A stretch of DNA of 6,334 nucleotides from NCBI GenBank assembly GCA_030706105.1, contig JAUZPC010000175.1:1-6334 (forward strand), in the 5' to 3' direction. Source of the stretch: Bacteroidota bacterium (GTDB lineage Bacteria; Bacteroidota; Ignavibacteria; Ignavibacteriales; Ignavibacteriaceae). The notes under the pieces were generated by a model that was not told the origin of the DNA, did not search any database, and saw only the letters and a list, made by a program, of their open reading frames with translations. A program made the translations under genes and the position numbers. This document shows positions 4,307 through 6,334 of this stretch, in pieces (position 1 is the first letter of the stretch; each line of letters begins with the position of its first letter).

Positions 4307-6334
4307 ATGGCTAAAAAGAATTTAAATGATTCCCAATATGATGATTATTTTTATAATCATCAGAAAAGGAATAAAAAATTAAAAACTGATAAAAAATGGT
4401 CAAAAACAAGAATTACCCTGGTAAGTATAGGTGCCTTGTTTTTAGCTTTTCTGATCTTCATAGTAGTTGGTCTTCCTTCTTTTACTGAACTGGAAAATCC
4501 TAAACCGCCTTTGGCAAGTAAAGTATTTTCATCTGACGGTAATCTTCTTGGACAGTTCTTTATTGAAAACAGAATTGAGACAAATATAGACAGCCTTCCC
4601 AAATATGTTTCTGAAGCTTTAATTTCTACCGAAGACAGAAAATTCTTTGACCACTGGGGTGTTGATTTAGGCCGCTTTGTAAAAGCAATGGTTAAAAATG
4701 TTTTCACTTTCCACAGGGAAGGTGCAAGCACCATTACACAGCAGCTTGCTAAAAACCTTTACCAGCTTAAAGCCGGGAGGGAAAATACCCTGCAGACGGG
4801 TGTAAGAAAAATAAGGGAATGGATTACTGCTGTTCAGATTGAAAGAGCTTATACTAAGGATGAAATTCTTGAACTGTATCTTAATGTATCCTATTTTGGC
4901 CGTTCTGCTTATGGGATAGAAACAGCATCCAGAATTTATTTTGATAAACCCGCTAAAGAACTTACACTGCCTGAAGCTGCTTTGTTTGTGGCATTGTTAA
5001 AGTCTCCTGTGAATTATGACCCTATTCTAAATCAGGAAAACGCAATTAGAAGAAGAAATTTGGTCATGTTTAATATGGTTGATGCCGGTTATTTAACCAG
5101 AGAAAAATATGAAATTCTAAAGCAAGAACCTATAACTCTGGCAAAGGAAGTTAAAACCATAAGAAAAACTTCTTCACCTGCCTTTCTTGAGTATGTCAGG
5201 CTTCAGCTTGAAGAGCAGGCTCAGAAGTACGGCTTTGATCTTTACAGGGACGGTCTTACAATTTATACTACTCTGGATTCTAAACTGCAAAAAGCAGCTA
5301 GCGAAATTGCAGAAAGCCATCTTAAGGACGTGCAGAGTTCATTTGATAAAAGCTGGAACTGGAATAACAATAAATCATTGCTGGCTGGCGCTATTGATAG
5401 GGCCATAAAAAATTCCGATGATTATCAGGCTGCCGAAAGTGATGCGGAAAAAACTGCTGTGCTTACTAAATACCGCAGTGATGAAGCTTTTATTGAAAAA
5501 GTGAAAAAGGATGAGCAGAGAGTTCAGATGGGCTTTGTTTGTATGGACCCTTCTACCGGCCATATACTTGCAATGATAGGCGGAGCCAACCAGGACTTTG
5601 GGCGCGGACTTAACCACGCTACCGGTATAAGAAGACAGTGCGGTTCTTCGTTCAAACCTATTGTTTATGCAACTGCTCTTGAACGCGGCGCCACTCCAAA
5701 TACTGTTGTCTCCAATGAACGGTTAAATATTAATGGATGGAATCCAAGCAACTCCGGCGGCTCTACCGGCGGGAGCATGACTTTAAGACAGGCACTGGCA
5801 TTTTCAGTAAACCTTGTCTCTGCACATTTAACAACAAGCGATATGGCGCCTCCAAGTGCCGTTATTGAAGTTGCTCAAAAAATGGGTATTAAATCCCCAA
5901 TTCCTAATTATCCTTCAATTGCTTTGGGAACTTGCGAGCTTACACCGCTTGAAATGGTTTCTGCTTACTGCACCTTTGCGAACAAGGGAAAACACCCTGA
6001 ACCGCAATGCGTTACCAAAATTGAAGATAAAAACGGAATGGTAATTGTAAATTTTGAACCTCAAATTTCTGATGCTATTAGTCCGCAGACCGCTGTTAAC
6101 ATAACCGATATGATGAAAGGTGTTGTTGAGTTTGGAACCGGACGCGGAGTTAAAGCATATTTCCACAGAACTTGCGCAGGTAAAACTGGTACTACACAGG
6201 ATTATGCAGATGCGTGGTTCATTGGTTTTACACCGCAGATGGTTGCCGGTTTGTGGGTTGGTTTTGATGATCACCGTGTAAAATTCCCGGGGCCTATGGG
6301 GCAGGGAGCAAGAGCTGCTTTGCCTATGTGGGCA
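4307..6334 (+). CDS. Class A penicillin-binding protein (PBP1A type), 3' end outside the window
   Basis: A bifunctional peptidoglycan synthase polymerises glycan strands from lipid II and cross-links the stem peptides on the periplasmic side. In the window 676 codons are open without a stop. A charged cytoplasmic tail (1-35) precedes one membrane anchor (about 36-57). The GT51 glycosyltransferase domain has STEDRKFFDHWGVD (107-120, catalytic Glu109), GASTITQQLAKN (139-150), RKIRE (167-171) and KDEILELYLN (184-193). A linker (about 290-408), part of it polar and charged, leads to the transpeptidase domain: SSFK (447-450, acylated Ser447), SVN (500-502) and KTGT (626-629). All catalytic motifs are intact. 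Six Cys lie between 412 and 623 and none before; two flank active-site motifs. The ATG lies 3 bases after the lpxH stop, suggesting coupling, and lacks a Shine-Dalgarno. The missing end is probably several tens of residues or more. PBP1A, 1B and 1C subtypes cannot be told apart with certainty, but the QQLAKN and KTGT context favours 1A. Confidence 0.95.
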   Translation, partial: MAKKNLNDSQYDDYFYNHQKRNKKLKTDKKWSKTRITLVSIGALFLAFLIFIVVGLPSFTELENPKPPLASKVFSSDGNLLGQFFIENRIETNIDSLPKYVSEALISTEDRKFFDHWGVDLGRFVKAMVKNVFTFHREGASTITQQLAKNLYQLKAGRENTLQTGVRKIREWITAVQIERAYTKDEILELYLNVSYFGRSAYGIETASRIYFDKPAKELTLPEAALFVALLKSPVNYDPILNQENAIRRRNLVMFNMVDAGYLTREKYEILKQEPITLAKEVKTIRKTSSPAFLEYVRLQLEEQAQKYGFDLYRDGLTIYTTLDSKLQKAASEIAESHLKDVQSSFDKSWNWNNNKSLLAGAIDRAIKNSDDYQAAESDAEKTAVLTKYRSDEAFIEKVKKDEQRVQMGFVCMDPSTGHILAMIGGANQDFGRGLNHATGIRRQCGSSFKPIVYATALERGATPNTVVSNERLNINGWNPSNSGGSTGGSMTLRQALAFSVNLVSAHLTTSDMAPPSAVIEVAQKMGIKSPIPNYPSIALGTCELTPLEMVSAYCTFANKGKHPEPQCVTKIEDKNGMVIVNFEPQISDAISPQTAVNITDMMKGVVEFGTGRGVKAYFHRTCAGKTGTTQDYADAWFIGFTPQMVAGLWVGFDDHRVKFPGPMGQGARAALPMWA

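Noticed and set aside
4360..4734. 124-codon minus-strand ORF inside the PBP gene
   Set aside because: It is antisense to the membrane anchor and glycosyltransferase motifs, which are intact and conserved on the plus strand.
1..6334. A mobile element, CRISPR array or defence system
   Set aside because: No transposase, integrase, Cas or toxin-antitoxin-like frame, no regularly spaced repeats and no terminal repeats were seen. The four genes are housekeeping types.

Overview
The window looks like an ordinary stretch of chromosome from an AT-rich, diderm (Gram-negative type) bacterium. A diderm is implied by an LpxH-type lipid A enzyme next to a bifunctional class A penicillin-binding protein. 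Three of the four genes have no Shine-Dalgarno sequence and an A/T-rich start context, and the M1 peptidase carries GAMEH in place of GAMEN. These traits fit the Bacteroidetes/Chlorobi/Ignavibacteria side of the tree, but that placement is inference and no marker gene here fixes it.

Layout. Positions 1-443 hold no convincing gene. They contain several predicted hairpins, including a nested one at 65-141, short direct repeats, and a near-perfect Shine-Dalgarno sequence with no start codon after it. A strong rho-independent terminator at 444-478 faces the minus strand and closes glgC (506-1744, minus), which encodes ADP-glucose pyrophosphorylase. An AT-rich divergent intergenic region (1745-1940) separates glgC from the plus-strand genes. 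It contains a 16-bp inverted repeat matching at 15 of 16 positions and, just beyond, a 14-bp perfect palindrome.

The plus-strand genes form a probable operon: a secreted M1-family zinc metallopeptidase (1941-3554), lpxH (3581-4303) with a TTG start, and a class A penicillin-binding protein (4307 to the window edge, incomplete). The gaps are 26 and 3 nt and no terminator lies between the genes. LpxH makes lipid X for the outer-membrane lipid A anchor. The PBP polymerises and cross-links peptidoglycan. The peptidase is probably periplasmic or exported. The theme is therefore envelope biogenesis, set divergently to glycogen synthesis.

I found no mobile element, CRISPR array, tRNA, rRNA or defence system, and no clearly new system. 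The points most worth a second look are the inverted repeat in the divergent promoter region, the structured gene-free left end, the translational start of lpxH, and a cluster of cysteines around the transpeptidase active site of the PBP.
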